Assembly (NCBI GenBank): GCA_964564635.1
Contig: CAZMAR010000002.1
Coordinates: 248,001 to 312,000 of the forward strand
Direction of reading: 5' to 3'
Length of the DNA stretch: 64,000 nt
Source: Tepidaquicella sp964564635
Lineage (GTDB): Bacteria > Bacteroidota > Ignavibacteria > Tepidaquicellales > Tepidaquicellaceae
Positions 52,801 through 61,743 of this stretch are shown here, piece after piece. Each line of letters starts with the position of its first letter. The stretch's first letter is position 1. Both the position numbers and the translations under genes were made by a program. The notes below the pieces were generated by a model that had not been told where the DNA came from, searched no databases, and was given only the letters and a program-made list of their open reading frames with translations.

Positions 52801-53255
52801 GTAATAAACAATTTCGATTTACCAACTTGTGATTCTTCCAATTTAAATAAATATAATTTTGAATGATTCGGTTCAAAAGTTTTTCTAATTATAAGCTTAT
52901 CCTGTTCTATTAGCTTTATAAAATAATTTACCTGTTCATAAAATTCTTTATTATCAAATTTATCATTATTTATAGATATTTTTACCGAATTTAGAAAATT
53001 ATTGATATTTTCTTGATCACTAGTATTCTGATAATTATCCAGCGCGATTAAATTAAAATTATATTTATCGACATCCAGTCCCACAAGAATTTTTAACATA
53101 AAATTATCATTCGCTTTCAAGGAGCCATATAATTCTTTTATACCAGAAAAATAAAAGAAACCGACAAGAAACTTTAACTCCCGACTTGCTTTTATTAATT
53201 GTTTTAATCTTTCTGATAAATTCTTTTCGTTTGAATTAGTGATAAAATTTGACAT
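49872..53255 (-). CDS. PLD-nuclease-like domain fused to SNF2-family helicase
   Basis: A protein of 1127 residues. The N-terminal 170 residues have one phospholipase-D-type motif, NHSKLYLFKLEES and ITGSSNLTKAGL (His 131, Lys 133, GSSN 153-156), as in restriction-type PLD nucleases that work as dimers. An SNF2-like helicase follows: ADVVGLGKTVIACMIA near residue 280, IIVDEAHRFRNQ near 355, LLTATPFNNKPEDL, KIVIFSEYADTVKYVQERL, and the arginine-finger motif VIRVIQRLGRINRIS region near 833. The C-terminus is a helical domain. It is the first gene of the methylase/HAD/deaminase set and most likely the DNA-translocating and cutting part. The stop lies in a dispersed repeat, so the natural end may have been altered. 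Confidence 0.9.
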   Translation of the reverse strand: MSNFITNSNEKNLSERLKQLIKASRELKFLVGFFYFSGIKELYGSLKANDNFMLKILVGLDVDKYNFNLIALDNYQNTSDQENINNFLNSVKISINNDKFDNKEFYEQVNYFIKLIEQDKLIIRKTFEPNHSKLYLFKLEESQVGKSKLFITGSSNLTKAGLTTQNEFNVEISDYGFEEAEEYFDNLWNNAVKITEFEDVKNQLIGLIENETLVKKITPFEAYALVLKTYLDSFQHKKISTSLKNLLTNRGYKLYNYQIDAVEMAISVIEKHNGVLIADVVGLGKTVIACMIARHLRSRGIVICPPAIIGDDNMTEGWKKYLNEFQLYDWEVRSLGDLENTLEFVNSNDDIEVIIVDEAHRFRNQDTKGYELLKNICRSKKVILLTATPFNNKPEDLLALLSLFLTPKKSSITLDSDIITVFRSINYLFDKLAFIKKNYNSKDMKKAKTAKQLYKTFFDNDEVDLTKIKRKSHQLAKHIRDVIEPITIRRNRLDLFKNPNYKNEVKELSVVEDPKEWFFELTKEQSAFYDEIITKYFEDPDEGGKFLGAIYRPFQYEEEYGQTLSEDEKDLEKNREYLQQRNLFDIMRRLIVKRFESSFGAFRQSIINFKNINEKVLKFIEKTGKGDPLKGEYILDRDLLESVVEKTSDEIEEALKDYEKLITAGVYPKKHKRYNIEKFKNANGFIADIKSDIKLFDEVLEKLDKLNLINNDPKTECLLKHLSEELNKPNNAGEPKRKIVIFSEYADTVKYVQERLKSLNPDIAKRTLVITGSIPESKISEINRNFDASSKNQADDYDVLLTTDKLSEGFNLNRAGMCINYDIPWNPVRVIQRLGRINRISKKVFDKLFIINFFPTEKGAQLVKSREIAGNKMFMIHNTLGEDSKIFDPEEEPSPAKLYQKLIQNPEEGEEESFYTKVLNLYFEIKNKYPEVVKSLSEIPKRVKVTKQGYDDEMIVSILKNRMYIKTAKILDSKIEVNDSSLELVLDKIKCEIDQKALDIDESFWKLYETVKEDKEKYYPKTTAFSNEKKALTNLDNLIRVNRNELLLPFKKFLRTLREDLIDYGTLPEYTIRRIANLNLNDNKLNETVKEIKYIRKELGEDYLEKEKKKLSKEEKEIIIAIMNKKP

Positions 53256-53462
53256 ATAATAATTCCCTACATTATTAATTATCTTATTGAAATTAAATAA
53301 AATATAGATTTATATTATATAATTTTAAATGTAAAAAATATTTTCTGATGGTTTTTTCTGGGGATAGGGGCTGGTGTGGTAAAGGAGAAAATTCTTTTTG
53401 TGATATTTTTCATTTTTATTTAATATATGAAAAACTAAATTTATACTTTTTAAATACCTTTT

Positions 53463-54926
53463 ATGAGAATTACAGTTGACCGTAAGGCTGCAAGAATTTA
53501 CCCCGACCCTAAAAGAGTAATCACAAGATTTTTTGACCACAGGGAATCAATTGCTAAAGCAATTATTGAAAAAATACTTAAAATGAATGAAAAAGAAGCC
53601 GAGTATTCTTTGAATCTGGTTCTAAGAGAGTTTGCGAAAAGGCACCGAAACATTACGAGGATATTTCAAAATAATTTTACAAAAGCTTCTCATCATTTAG
53701 AAAGCTTTGAGAACAATAATAAAAAGCTTTCCAACACGAAAAAACTTTTAATTGGTTCCTACTTTACTATGGAGTATTCCATAGAGTCAGCGGCGCTTTT
53801 CAACCCCTCTATTGTTGAGCATCCGGACCAGAGCGGTCTTGAATATGGTCAAAAAAGATTTATTGTGAGTTTTAGAGCAACGGGTGAAAGCCATATTTCT
53901 TCCATTGTTTTCAAAAGTGGGATTTTAGATAAGGATTGTAATTTGAGTTTTGACCCGCAGGGATATCATGTGAGTGAAGCAGAAATTATTAAAGGGCATG
54001 TGTACGATAAAAAAGAATTTAAGAAAATTCTTAAAGAACACGATATTATAAATGACATTTCTTCTAAAATCCTCAATCAACTTGATAGTGATTTTTATTA
54101 CAGTCAGTTAAAAGAAGCGGTTGAAAAAGCAAAGCAGTCGGAAGGCTTAAATCTTGACCAGATGAAAACCCTTAATCAAATGATGTGGCTTGCAAAATCT
54201 CACTACGAGATTGTTTTCTCCAAAGATACGGATATCTCAGAACGGGTAATATTTCCTGTTTCAAGAACTGAGAAAAACGGTATTGAAGATGCAAGGTTTG
54301 TTAAATTTACCGAGGATAATAACGGATGTATATATTATGCAACCTATACTGCTTTTGATGGTTTTACTATACTTCCTAAGTTATTAAAGACAAAGGATTT
54401 TTATCAGTTTAAGAATTTACCTTTGCACGGAGAGTGTATAAAGGATAAAAATTTTGCTCTTTTCCCAAGAAAAATAAATGGTAAGTATGCAATGCTTTCG
54501 CGGATTGATGGTATTAATCATTATATAATGTTTTCCGATAGTATTAATATATGGGAAACAGCCAAACTTCTAAGAGAGCCAAAATTTGACTGGGAACTTA
54601 TTCAGGTCGGAAACTGTGGCTCTCCAATTGAAACTCCGGAAGGATGGATTGTTATTACCCATGGGGTCGGGCAGATGAGGAAGTATTCAATTGGGGTTAT
54701 ACTCCTTGACTTAAATGACCCGACAAAAGTTATTGGTGAATTAAAGGAACCCTTACTTGTTCCGAAGGAAGATGAAAGGGAAGGATATGTGCCTAATGTT
54801 GTGTATTCCTGCGGTTCAATTATTCATAATGATAAACTGGTAATTCCCTATGCAATTGCAGATTATGCTTCAAGTTTTGCAACTGTTGATGTGAAAGTTT
54901 TGATTTCTAAATTGAAGGAGAAATAG
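53463..54926 (+). CDS. GH130-family glycoside phosphorylase/hydrolase (long form)
   Basis: A 487-residue protein of the GH130 five-bladed propeller family, which phosphorolyses or hydrolyses beta-mannosides. Family hallmarks are NGIEDARFVKFTEDNNGCIY (the catalytic-Asp region), VGNCGSPIETPEGWIVITHG, GVILLDLNDPTKVIGEL and GYVPNVVYSCGSIIHNDKLV. About 170 residues at the N-terminus precede the propeller, as in long GH130 members. It is the only plus-strand gene here, followed closely by the convergent GT4 gene. With the second GH130 gene at 56009 it implies metabolism of a mannose-containing glycan. Confidence 0.9.
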   Translation: MRITVDRKAARIYPDPKRVITRFFDHRESIAKAIIEKILKMNEKEAEYSLNLVLREFAKRHRNITRIFQNNFTKASHHLESFENNNKKLSNTKKLLIGSYFTMEYSIESAALFNPSIVEHPDQSGLEYGQKRFIVSFRATGESHISSIVFKSGILDKDCNLSFDPQGYHVSEAEIIKGHVYDKKEFKKILKEHDIINDISSKILNQLDSDFYYSQLKEAVEKAKQSEGLNLDQMKTLNQMMWLAKSHYEIVFSKDTDISERVIFPVSRTEKNGIEDARFVKFTEDNNGCIYYATYTAFDGFTILPKLLKTKDFYQFKNLPLHGECIKDKNFALFPRKINGKYAMLSRIDGINHYIMFSDSINIWETAKLLREPKFDWELIQVGNCGSPIETPEGWIVITHGVGQMRKYSIGVILLDLNDPTKVIGELKEPLLVPKEDEREGYVPNVVYSCGSIIHNDKLVIPYAIADYASSFATVDVKVLISKLKEK

Positions 54927-54930
54927 TTTT

Positions 54931-55941
54931 TTATATTTTTAAAATCTTTTTATATACACTTATATAATCTTCTACCATTTTCTCCCTTGTGAATTTGCTC
55001 TCTGCCCACTTTCTGCAGTCTTCTCTTTTTATTGATTTAATTTTATCAAGCGAGTTCAGTGCTTCTTTAATTGAGTTTACAAGAAAGCCGGTTTTTCCAT
55101 TTAAAATAAGCTCTGGCATAGCACCTCTTTTAAATGCTACTACCGGGGTTCCACAGAAAAACGATTCCACAACGCTTAGTCCGAAAGGCTCTTCAAAATT
55201 TATTGGATGTAATAGTGCATAGGCTTCACCTAATAAGCGGTCTCTTTCTGCAGGTCCCGAGTTTCCCACATAAATTATTTGTTTATCATCAAGGTAGGGT
55301 TTTACTTTTTCATTAAAATATTTTTCATCCTGAATCAGTCCGGAGATTATAAGTTTCATTCCATATTCTTTTGCTATTTTTATACATTCATAGGTTCCTT
55401 TTTCGTGATGTATTCTTCCAAAAAATAGAAGATAGTTTCCGTGTTGATTTCTGAAGGTAAATTCTTTCTCATTTACACCATTATAAATTGTTGCAATGTA
55501 TTTTAATTCTTTGCTTCTATCGGAATTGCTGATGGAGACATAATAATTTATATCATTATATCTTTTATATACAGGAATAATTTTCGGAGAAGAAAATCCA
55601 TGTATTGTAGTTACCATTGGAGTTTTAATCAGTCGTGAATATGTTAGAGGTAGAAAGTCATAATTGTTGTGAATAATATCAAACTGTGATGCTTTTTCCA
55701 TCAGGTAACTTATATGCATACACTCACAGACTTTTGCATCCATTTCCGGATTTTCTCCATAAGGCTTTTCAATTATAAAATCAAGTTTTCCTTTTGTTTG
55801 TGAGTCGCCTGTGGCAAACAGAGTAACATCAATACCTTTTTCTACGAGCCCTTCTGTTATGTTATGTGATACCTGTTCCCATGGACCGTATTTTCTCGGT
55901 GGTGTTCTCCAGACAGCAGGGGAAAGAACTGCAACTTTCAT
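54931..55941 (-). CDS. Family 4 glycosyltransferase
   Basis: A 336-residue GT-B glycosyltransferase. The N-terminal part has RKYGPWEQVSHNITEGLVEK and ATGDSQTKGK, with DIIHNNYDFLPLTYS and TTIHGFSSPK. The donor-binding part has LLFFGRIHHEKGTYECIKIA, the ERDRLLGEAYALLHPINFEE loop with EPFGLSVVESFFCGTPVVAF, and GAMPELILNGKTGFLV. These are the usual GT4 motifs (E-x7-E near residue 262). It transfers a sugar from a nucleotide donor. Its neighbours suggest a mannose-containing product, which is inference. Confidence 0.9.
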   Translation of the reverse strand: MKVAVLSPAVWRTPPRKYGPWEQVSHNITEGLVEKGIDVTLFATGDSQTKGKLDFIIEKPYGENPEMDAKVCECMHISYLMEKASQFDIIHNNYDFLPLTYSRLIKTPMVTTIHGFSSPKIIPVYKRYNDINYYVSISNSDRSKELKYIATIYNGVNEKEFTFRNQHGNYLLFFGRIHHEKGTYECIKIAKEYGMKLIISGLIQDEKYFNEKVKPYLDDKQIIYVGNSGPAERDRLLGEAYALLHPINFEEPFGLSVVESFFCGTPVVAFKRGAMPELILNGKTGFLVNSIKEALNSLDKIKSIKREDCRKWAESKFTREKMVEDYISVYKKILKI

Positions 55942-56008
55942 AATTATAAAAAATTTTTAAAAATTAATTTATAAATTAAATTTTGATTATTTGTTTCTCG
56001 ATCCTGTT

Positions 56009-56938
56009 TTATAATGGGTTCCTTGATTTATTTAAACACAAGTTTACAAGGTCTTCTATTTTTGCTTCTCCTACACAAATCACACTATCAGCCCCACCCC
56101 AGTAAATTTTTATAGTTCCATCATCTTCGGGAATTGCACCACAGGAGAAAACTACATTATGGACATAACCAGTTGTTTCAAATATTTCTTCTGGTTGTAG
56201 TATCCAGTCATCAGCAACCCCTATAACTTTTGCAGGGTCATTTAAATCGTGCAATGCAACCCCGAGGCGATAAATATTTCCATCCATTGTTGAAAAAACC
56301 CCATGATAAATATTCAGCCATCCATAATTGGTCTTTATCGGTGGTACTCCGGGACCTATTTTCATTTCGTCCCAGTGATACATTTGAGGCTTTATTATAA
56401 TCTTAGAATTTCCCCAGTGGATTAAATCAGGCGAATAAGATATCCATATTGACCAGGGAATTATATCTGTATGAGGCCTGTCAAGCCGTGCGTAAAGCCC
56501 GTTAAATTTTTCTGGAAAGATGACAACATTACGGTTATCGGATTCTGTAATAAAAGCAATTCTTTCTAAAGATTTAAAATCTTTTGTTTTTGCAAGTCCT
56601 ATTCTTACCCCGAATTGTGAATAGGCGCTGTATGTAATTAAGTATTCATTTTCCAGAAAGGTTATTCTTGGGTCTTCAACTCCATATTCCTCATATATTT
56701 TAAATTCACCTTCAGTTGCAGGTGTGATAAACGGTTCGGGGCTTACCTGAAAATTGAAACCATCTTTGCTTCTTGCAATTCCGATGATACTTCTTCCATT
56801 AAGTAAATGCGAGCGGAAGAGTAAAATATATTCATTGTTAAATTTAACCGCCGCTGCATTATGTACAGTAGCGACGGGATATGGTACATTATTTTTTGTT
56901 AGTATCGGATTGCCTTCGTAGCGTTTTACTAATGACAT
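56009..56938 (-). CDS. GH130-family glycoside phosphorylase (short form)
   Basis: A 309-residue five-bladed propeller enzyme of GH130, the typical length of mannosyl-glucose or mannobiose phosphorylases. Motifs are RYEGNPILTKNNVPYPVATV, EEYGVEDPRITFLENEYLIT, IGPGVPPIKTNYGWLNIYHG, GVALHDLNDPAKVIG and GYVHNVVFSCGAIPEDDGTI. A phosphate-binding set (Arg/His/Lys) would separate phosphorylase from hydrolase, and I cannot settle that by eye. It lies 17 bases after the bifunctional glycosyltransferase gene. Confidence 0.92.
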   Translation of the reverse strand: MSLVKRYEGNPILTKNNVPYPVATVHNAAAVKFNNEYILLFRSHLLNGRSIIGIARSKDGFNFQVSPEPFITPATEGEFKIYEEYGVEDPRITFLENEYLITYSAYSQFGVRIGLAKTKDFKSLERIAFITESDNRNVVIFPEKFNGLYARLDRPHTDIIPWSIWISYSPDLIHWGNSKIIIKPQMYHWDEMKIGPGVPPIKTNYGWLNIYHGVFSTMDGNIYRLGVALHDLNDPAKVIGVADDWILQPEEIFETTGYVHNVVFSCGAIPEDDGTIKIYWGGADSVICVGEAKIEDLVNLCLNKSRNPL

Positions 56939-56955
56939 ATTAGTTTTTTAAAAAA

Positions 56956-59196
56956 TTATTTTTCGTATTCATATTCAAGTTCAAATGCATTCAAAACTGT
57001 TAAATGAGCAATCAGGTATGATATAGTACTTTCTGCACCCTGATTTTGATTTAAGCCATATTCTTCAAGTCCATCATAGCAACCACCGGTTTCAAAATCA
57101 TAAACTGGTAGATTGAGCTCATTCTTGCCCATATACCAGAGATAAGAAGTGAACATTTTGTCAAGGAAAGTTTTATCTCTTGTAGTTTGATATGCTTTAA
57201 AAAATAAAAGAACCATTCCCATAACATCAATGGATTGCTGAGCAAAGTCAGCACAAACCCCGCCTTTTGGATACCAACCCTTGCTTCCAACAGGTTTCAA
57301 GTATTCAAACTTCATTGTGACGCTTTCAAGGAATGCAGTGCTTTCAAGAGCAATGTTTGTTATTTCTTCGGATATAAATACTTCTGATGCATAAAGCAAA
57401 GAGAGCGGCATAATGGCATTGTCATAGGTTAATATGTTTTCAAACCATTTCCAGTTTTCCGATTTTGCTTTCTTGTATGCTCCAGTTAATTTGTAGGTCA
57501 ATTCATACATTATATCTTTTACATTTGCATCTTCAGGAAACCTTCTCAAGTAATGTGCAAGACCTATTATGGTGTTGGCAATACCCCTTATATGTTTCAA
57601 ATTTCTTGCATACCTAAGTGACTTATTAAAAATATCAAGTGCTAAGTGATGATATGAATCCTTTGGAAATTTTCCAATGAGAAATCCTAAGGTCCACATT
57701 GTTCTTCCGAAACAGTCTTCAGAGCCAACCTTGTCCAGATAGTTTCTGTTAAAACTTAAAAAGTTTCTGAAAGAACCATCTTCATTTTGCATATAGTTGA
57801 CGAAACTTAAATAAATAGGCATAAGTCCAAGTGCATCTTCAGAACGATTTTTATGATGTGCCATTGCAGTCATTAGAAGTGCTCTTGCATTATCATCAAG
57901 GCAATATCCCTCTTTCAAATTTGGAATACCATATTTTGCATGTTGAACTATTCCTGTATCATCTGTTAATCTTTTTATGTGTGCTAAAGTAAAGTCAGGT
58001 AGTAAGTATGGATCGAGAATTGTTTTTTTCTGCTTTTCCACATAAGAAAATCCTGCAATTGCAGATTTTGCAGTCTTGATATATTTTGCCCCTATCTTGG
58101 GCCACTTTAAATTGTTACCATATTTTGTTGCTGATTCTCTTAATTGTTCTATTTTTTCAGGGTTATCAAGTAAGTCAATTAATATTTTTGCAAGTTGTTC
58201 ATGGTTGTTAAAATCAAATAGTATTCCTCTACCATCTGCAAGTAATTCCTGTGCGTGCCAATACGGCGTAGAGATAACAGCAGCGCCGGCACCAATAGCA
58301 TAAGATAAAGTACCACTTGTTATTTGCGCTTCATTTAAGTATGGTGTAATATAAATATCAATTGCATATAAATATTCCATTAATAAATCTTCTGGCAAAA
58401 AGTTTTTGTAAAAATATACGTAATCTTCTATCCCAAATTCTTTTACAAGGCGTAAGAGATATTCCCGATATTCTTCCCCATATCTTGAAACAACTTTTGG
58501 GTGTGTGTTTCCTAATATTATATATAAAACATTTTTGTGTTTCTCTACAACTTTTGGTAATGCTTTTATTACAGTTTCAATTCCTTTGTTTCTACTGAGT
58601 AAACCGAATGTTAGCAAAACTGTTTTATTTGTGAAGTTAAATTTTTCCCTGACCGCATCTCTATGAAAAACTTTCCCAACGGGAACCCCATGCTCTATAA
58701 CTTCAATTTTCTTCTCAGATATATTATAGATATCCAGCAGGAATTTTACTGCTTTTTGACTCATTACAATAACTTTCTCGGCTCTCTGACTTAGTTCCTG
58801 TACTATTACCTTTTGTATATAGGTGGGCTCTCTTATTACAGTATGAAATGTAACTATTAGTGGAACTTCCAGCCTGCTAACAAGAGAAAGAATATATACT
58901 CCACTTTCACCTCCAAATATTCCGAATTCATGTTCCAGTATGCAGGCATCAACTTTATTGTAATTAATAAATTTTGCCGCTGCTACATAGTCACGCTGTA
59001 CATTTTGATTAACTACAAAAGAAACTTCTGATGGATATTCATAGGGTGGCTCTTTATCACTAATAGCGACCACATAAAGATTTGGGATTAATTCTTTATA
59101 CCCGAAGTTTTCTGCAATTGATTTTATTAGATTATTTGTAAAAGTTCCAATCCCGCATTTTTGTGGCGGATATGTACTTATAAATGCAAATTTCAT
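56956..59196 (-). CDS. GT4 glycosyltransferase fused to a C-terminal alpha-helical barrel-like domain
   Basis: A 746-residue two-domain protein. Residues 1-375 are a GT4 enzyme (STYPPQKCGIGTFTNNLI, VTFHTVIREPT, TFGLLSRNKGIETVIKAL, ITPYLNEAQITSGTLSYAIG). Residues 390-746 are all helical with LTDDTGIVQHAKYGIPNLKE, YCLDDNARALLMTAMAHH, DCFGRTMWTLGF and VCADFAQQSIDVMGMVLLFF. This looks like an (alpha/alpha) toroid related to glycoside hydrolase or epimerase folds. Fusion to the synthase suggests modification or trimming of the product. It is the first gene of the minus-strand GT4/GH130/GT4 unit. Confidence 0.88.
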   Translation of the reverse strand: MKFAFISTYPPQKCGIGTFTNNLIKSIAENFGYKELIPNLYVVAISDKEPPYEYPSEVSFVVNQNVQRDYVAAAKFINYNKVDACILEHEFGIFGGESGVYILSLVSRLEVPLIVTFHTVIREPTYIQKVIVQELSQRAEKVIVMSQKAVKFLLDIYNISEKKIEVIEHGVPVGKVFHRDAVREKFNFTNKTVLLTFGLLSRNKGIETVIKALPKVVEKHKNVLYIILGNTHPKVVSRYGEEYREYLLRLVKEFGIEDYVYFYKNFLPEDLLMEYLYAIDIYITPYLNEAQITSGTLSYAIGAGAAVISTPYWHAQELLADGRGILFDFNNHEQLAKILIDLLDNPEKIEQLRESATKYGNNLKWPKIGAKYIKTAKSAIAGFSYVEKQKKTILDPYLLPDFTLAHIKRLTDDTGIVQHAKYGIPNLKEGYCLDDNARALLMTAMAHHKNRSEDALGLMPIYLSFVNYMQNEDGSFRNFLSFNRNYLDKVGSEDCFGRTMWTLGFLIGKFPKDSYHHLALDIFNKSLRYARNLKHIRGIANTIIGLAHYLRRFPEDANVKDIMYELTYKLTGAYKKAKSENWKWFENILTYDNAIMPLSLLYASEVFISEEITNIALESTAFLESVTMKFEYLKPVGSKGWYPKGGVCADFAQQSIDVMGMVLLFFKAYQTTRDKTFLDKMFTSYLWYMGKNELNLPVYDFETGGCYDGLEEYGLNQNQGAESTISYLIAHLTVLNAFELEYEYEK

Positions 59197-59306
59197 AGCT
59201 TCATATTGTTTTGTTAAAAAACTAAATTAATTAATTCATCTATACCTTTAAAGTCAGTCAGAGCTGAAAATATAAGAAAAGAAACTAATACCCGAAAAAT
59301 CTATAG

Positions 59307-59380
59307 TCGGGATGGCCAGATTCGAACTGGCGACCTCATCGTCCCGAACGATGCGCGCTACCAGGCTACGCTACATCCCG
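59307..59380 (-). tRNA. tRNA-Pro (anticodon CGG)
   Basis: On the minus strand, the acceptor stem CGGGATG pairs with CATCCCG. The D arm contains AGCCTGGTAGC. The anticodon stem CATCG/CGATG encloses the loop TTCGGGA, with anticodon CGG, and the T arm holds GTTCGAATC. The discriminator is A, and CCA is not encoded. The length is 74 bases. Confidence 0.95.
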
Positions 59381-59440
59381 TTTTTTACTAATACTAAAAA
59401 TTAATAGATTAGAATGTTTCTTTTAAGTCAGAAAGTTGTT

Positions 59441-61228
59441 CTATTTTATTAATGTCATTCTCTTTATTTCCCTGAAACCTGCCGTTTCAAGAGAATAAAA
59501 GTATGTTCCACTTGATAGTTTAGAAGCATCAAATTCTATTCTGTAATTTCCCGGCATTAAATTTTCATTTATTAATAATGCAATTTCTTTTCCGAGTATG
59601 TCGTATACTCTTAATTTTACAAATTCTGCTTTTGGTATATCAAAAGAAATTACTGTTATAGGGTTGAAGGGATTAGGATAATTCTGATATAAATTATAAT
59701 TATCTGGAAGTTTATTTGCAGGGTTGGGTAAAATTGTAGGTATCTCTTCTTTCCAGGGGAATCTAAATGCTCTATATGTTTGTACAAATTGAGGGAGCTT
59801 TACATGCATTACTTTTGTTCCTGTGTGGGTTACTTCCGACATAGCATTATTTGTAAAACCCCAGCCAATTACAGTATTTCCATTGGGTAATCTTTGTACA
59901 TTGCCCATTGCAGGTGCATATATGCGAGGATTATTCCTGTATTCCCATACAAGGGTTACAGTCTTTGATGTTTCGTTTATTTGGTATTCCACTGCTCTTG
60001 AAAATGAAGGACTATGAAAATTACCATTATCGTATAGTGTTATATTTCCATTAGATATTCTTCTAATATCGTGCTGTCTATTAAACCCTATTGTATCATT
60101 GATGAAAGTAAATTGATTTTTTTTACCACCAAGTCTCCATATAATATTACCATTTTGACGATTTATTTTAGTAATTTCATCCATATTTCTACTGGATATC
60201 ATTAAATTACCATCAAAATCTTTTTCTACTGCATTCCCGTGTACATAATCAATTTCTCCCGCTGTAAAATTTATATTTGTAGCATCCAGTATGCTAAAAT
60301 AATCCCAACTGCGCCATTGGAAAACAACATTTTTATTTGCATCTAATTCCTGAACAATTAATCCAATTACTACAGCGGCGGTATCTCCCCCAGGGTAAAT
60401 TTGACTCATATTTACTATTTGAGGGTCATAGGATAAAATAAGGTAGTGTCCATTTTCTAATAATTGTAAATCATGCTCATCAGTAACATATCCGTTACCG
60501 GTATAAAAACTATCAATTATTAAATAATTTGTATCAAGCATATAAAACATGTGTTTTACATAGTCGGAATATGTAATCTTACCATTTACTTTCTGAACTT
60601 TGAAGTCATAAATATTATTAGGGGAATATCTATAGAAAAAAGGATTTGGTGAATTTGGAAGTATACTCATATATGCTGCGCAAACTCCGGGGTAAGCAAA
60701 ATTTGCAATAAAAATTTTTCCAGGTGCAGTTTGTCCAAACAGGTCTACAACTATTGATGGATAGTTACTTGGTAAAGAATCCGCTTGATTAAACATAACA
60801 TCATAAAAAACCTGTCTTTCGGATTCTTCTATTTCTTTCCTGAAGCTGTCATATTTTTTATAAGGTGGTTCCTTTTCTTTTGTGTAAAATTCGTATATAA
60901 TACGTTGTTGAGTTGGTATTTTGAAATTAACGGTGACTTTTTCGCCAAGAGAAAAAGTCATATCTGGTTTGAAAATTATTGTTGTTCCATCATCCGAAAG
61001 TATTAATTTCCCGGTATGCATTCCTGATTTTGAACCATATACCTGAATATCAAAATTTGAGAGATTGATTAATTTCATATATTTAGATTCCGGATGAATG
61101 ATAATAGAAGTTTCTAAATTTACATATTTTGCCCCCGGTTTTGGCTCTACATAATTTACACCACTAAAATTTGCTAAAAGTAGAGATGTAAAAAATAGGG
61201 AGAGAATTAGGGTTAAATATTGTTTCAT
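59441..61228 (-). CDS. Arylsulfotransferase-like secreted protein with T9SS tail
   Basis: A 595-residue exported protein. The signal peptide (residues 1-19) ends LLANF. The centre resembles bacterial arylsulfate sulfotransferase (ASST) propellers: DEHDLQLLENGHYLILSYDP, YVHGNAVEKDFDGNLMISSR, ITKINRQNGNIIWRLGGKKN, FNRQHDIRRISNGNITLYDN and VQRLPNGNTVIGWG. The catalytic His and neighbouring residues (GNAVEKDFDGN, QHD, NTVIGWG) occupy expected places. A T9SS tail ends the protein (LYQNYPNPFNPITVI, LSSGTYFYSL). It probably acts at the cell surface; activity on phenolic sulfates is a family inference. Confidence 0.85.
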   Translation of the reverse strand: MKQYLTLILSLFFTSLLLANFSGVNYVEPKPGAKYVNLETSIIIHPESKYMKLINLSNFDIQVYGSKSGMHTGKLILSDDGTTIIFKPDMTFSLGEKVTVNFKIPTQQRIIYEFYTKEKEPPYKKYDSFRKEIEESERQVFYDVMFNQADSLPSNYPSIVVDLFGQTAPGKIFIANFAYPGVCAAYMSILPNSPNPFFYRYSPNNIYDFKVQKVNGKITYSDYVKHMFYMLDTNYLIIDSFYTGNGYVTDEHDLQLLENGHYLILSYDPQIVNMSQIYPGGDTAAVVIGLIVQELDANKNVVFQWRSWDYFSILDATNINFTAGEIDYVHGNAVEKDFDGNLMISSRNMDEITKINRQNGNIIWRLGGKKNQFTFINDTIGFNRQHDIRRISNGNITLYDNGNFHSPSFSRAVEYQINETSKTVTLVWEYRNNPRIYAPAMGNVQRLPNGNTVIGWGFTNNAMSEVTHTGTKVMHVKLPQFVQTYRAFRFPWKEEIPTILPNPANKLPDNYNLYQNYPNPFNPITVISFDIPKAEFVKLRVYDILGKEIALLINENLMPGNYRIEFDASKLSSGTYFYSLETAGFREIKRMTLIK

Positions 61229-61427
61229 GTTTAAAGAGATTATAATTTTTTTGAATCTTAATTTACATATATTTTATTTATAAATAAACTCAAATTGGAA
61301 AGTTTAAATATTTATTATTATTAAATTTAAATTCCACATTTCTGAGTTTCTACTTTTACTTAATTAATAACATTGAAATTAAAATTATAATTCAATATTT
61401 TTGAGTTTTAAATACTTGAAATAAAAG

Positions 61428-61655
61428 ATGAAAAAGAACTTACATCCAAAGTATTACAAATGTAATGTAGTATGTAACTGTGGAGAAAACAGAGGAGTAT
61501 TATTTACAACCAGATCTACAGTTCCGGAAATAAAAGTTGAAATTTGTTCTCTCTGTCATCCATTTTTTACAGGAACTCAAAAAATTGTTGATACTGCAGG
61601 AAGGGTTGAGAAATTTCTTAAGAAATATGGTAAAACAAAGAAAACAGATTCTTAA
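61428..61655 (+). CDS. rpmE: 50S ribosomal protein L31
   Basis: A 75-residue L31 of the zinc-containing C+ type: the four ligands lie in YKCNVVCNCG and EICSLCHPFFTG. The ending AGRVEKFLKKYGK matches the family. It is a single gene with its own terminator 45 bases downstream. The zinc-binding form implies that a zinc-free paralogue, if present, is elsewhere. Confidence 0.97.
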   Translation: MKKNLHPKYYKCNVVCNCGENRGVLFTTRSTVPEIKVEICSLCHPFFTGTQKIVDTAGRVEKFLKKYGKTKKTDS

Positions 61656-61700
61656 TTAATTTAAAATTTGTTTTTCTTAATTTACAAATCGTTCATTTTT

Positions 61701-61728
61701 AAAATCTTGCTTTATAGCAAGATTTTTT
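61701..61728 (+). terminator. Rho-independent terminator after rpmE
   Basis: AAAATCTTGC pairs with GCAAGATTTT across the loop TTTATA and is followed by T residues. It ends rpmE transcription just before the next start at 61744. Confidence 0.9.
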
Positions 61729-61743
61729 ATTATTAATATAATA

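Noticed and set aside
53340..53395. G-rich stretch (GGGGATAGGGGCTGG) as a G-quadruplex or mobile element
   Set aside because: The G runs are few and irregular, and no repeat partner with clear similarity was seen; the G-rich stretch near 570 is the coding sequence for a proline-rich tail.
59281..59440. Integration site at the tRNA-Pro gene
   Set aside because: No integrase, no duplicated tRNA 3' end and no composition change nearby.
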